DNA from: a gamma proteobacterium symbiont of Bathyaustriella thionipta
GTDB taxonomy: Bacteria; Pseudomonadota; Gammaproteobacteria; Chromatiales; Chromatiaceae
Assembly (NCBI GenBank): GCA_025656895.1
Contig: JAHXHF010000227.1
Coordinates: 1-14,537 of the forward strand
Reading direction: 5' to 3'
Length of the DNA: 14,537 bases
The notes under the pieces are model-generated. The model had not been told where the DNA came from. It saw only the letters and a program-made list of their open reading frames with translations, and made no database searches. A program made the translations under genes and the position numbers. Of the stretch, positions 14,376 to 14,537 are shown in pieces. How positions within the stretch are numbered: the stretch's first letter is position 1; each line of letters starts with the position of its first letter.

Positions 14376-14537
14376 ATGCAGTCTAGTAAAATGTTAGCTG
14401 CGAAAGGATAGAGGATCACTTAAGTAATCATGAGCTATAGAAAAAAAGTAGTAACTACTCAGCGTACTTTATCAAAAATTCCAGCTCACTGAGTAAATGC
14501 TGGCAATTGCCCTATAAATACCAACGCCAATGCTTCA
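14376..14537. other. Intergenic tail, no gene seen
   Basis: This A/T-rich end has no convincing coding frame. It contains another GTCTAGT word like the one in the preceding palindrome, and a short AGTAGT-A-ACTACT palindrome near 14450. Nothing else can be assigned. Confidence 0.5.

Overview
The window is ordinary chromosomal sequence from a gammaproteobacterium. NrdA has the two-ATP-cone architecture and C-terminal tail of the Pseudomonas type, CysZ is a gammaproteobacterial family, and the gspD-gspE-gspF order and FimT-type pseudopilin fit the same class. The CCTCGTTCCCACG palindromic repeat at the left end resembles repeats I associate with methanotrophs and some sulfur oxidisers (Methylococcales, Thiotrichales). 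That narrower placement is inference only.

Layout, left to right. Positions 1-465 hold no gene. They carry two 158-bp near-identical direct copies of a miniature element with 33-34-bp terminal inverted repeats, then two hairpins. On the minus strand follows an exported glycine-zipper protein (466-1038). Divergent from it is the Mg2+ transporter gene mgtE, whose start is uncertain (GTG 1275 preferred, GTG 1089 possible); the stretch before it has a TATAAT box and two inverted repeats. A GspH/FimT-type pseudopilin (2835-3383) runs tail to tail into a minus-strand ExeA/DamX-like P-loop ATPase (3380-4357), and their stop codons overlap. A perfect two-way hairpin terminator sits in the divergent gap before cysZ (4586-5347), a sulfate permease.

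The gspD-gspE-gspF block (5401-10013) follows cysZ. It encodes the outer-membrane secretin, the assembly ATPase and the inner-membrane platform of a type II secretion machine. gspD and gspE overlap by 4 bases and gspE and gspF are 3 bp apart, so the block is one operon. gspC and the gspG-M genes are not here and would have to be elsewhere.

The right third is the class I ribonucleotide reductase operon nrdA-nrdB (10268-14315). Its 254-bp upstream region has a perfect DnaA box, a sigma70-like promoter and two candidate NrdR boxes 32 bp apart that bracket it. This links dNTP supply to replication initiation and to NrdR repression. The last 222 bp hold a nested palindrome and no gene.

I see no undescribed multigene system. 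The points most worth checking are the miniature repeat pair, the mgtE leader and start, the FimT-like GRLR motif, the tail-to-tail stop overlap with the distant two-way terminator, the truncated DamX/ExeA-like ATPase, and the nrdAB control region.
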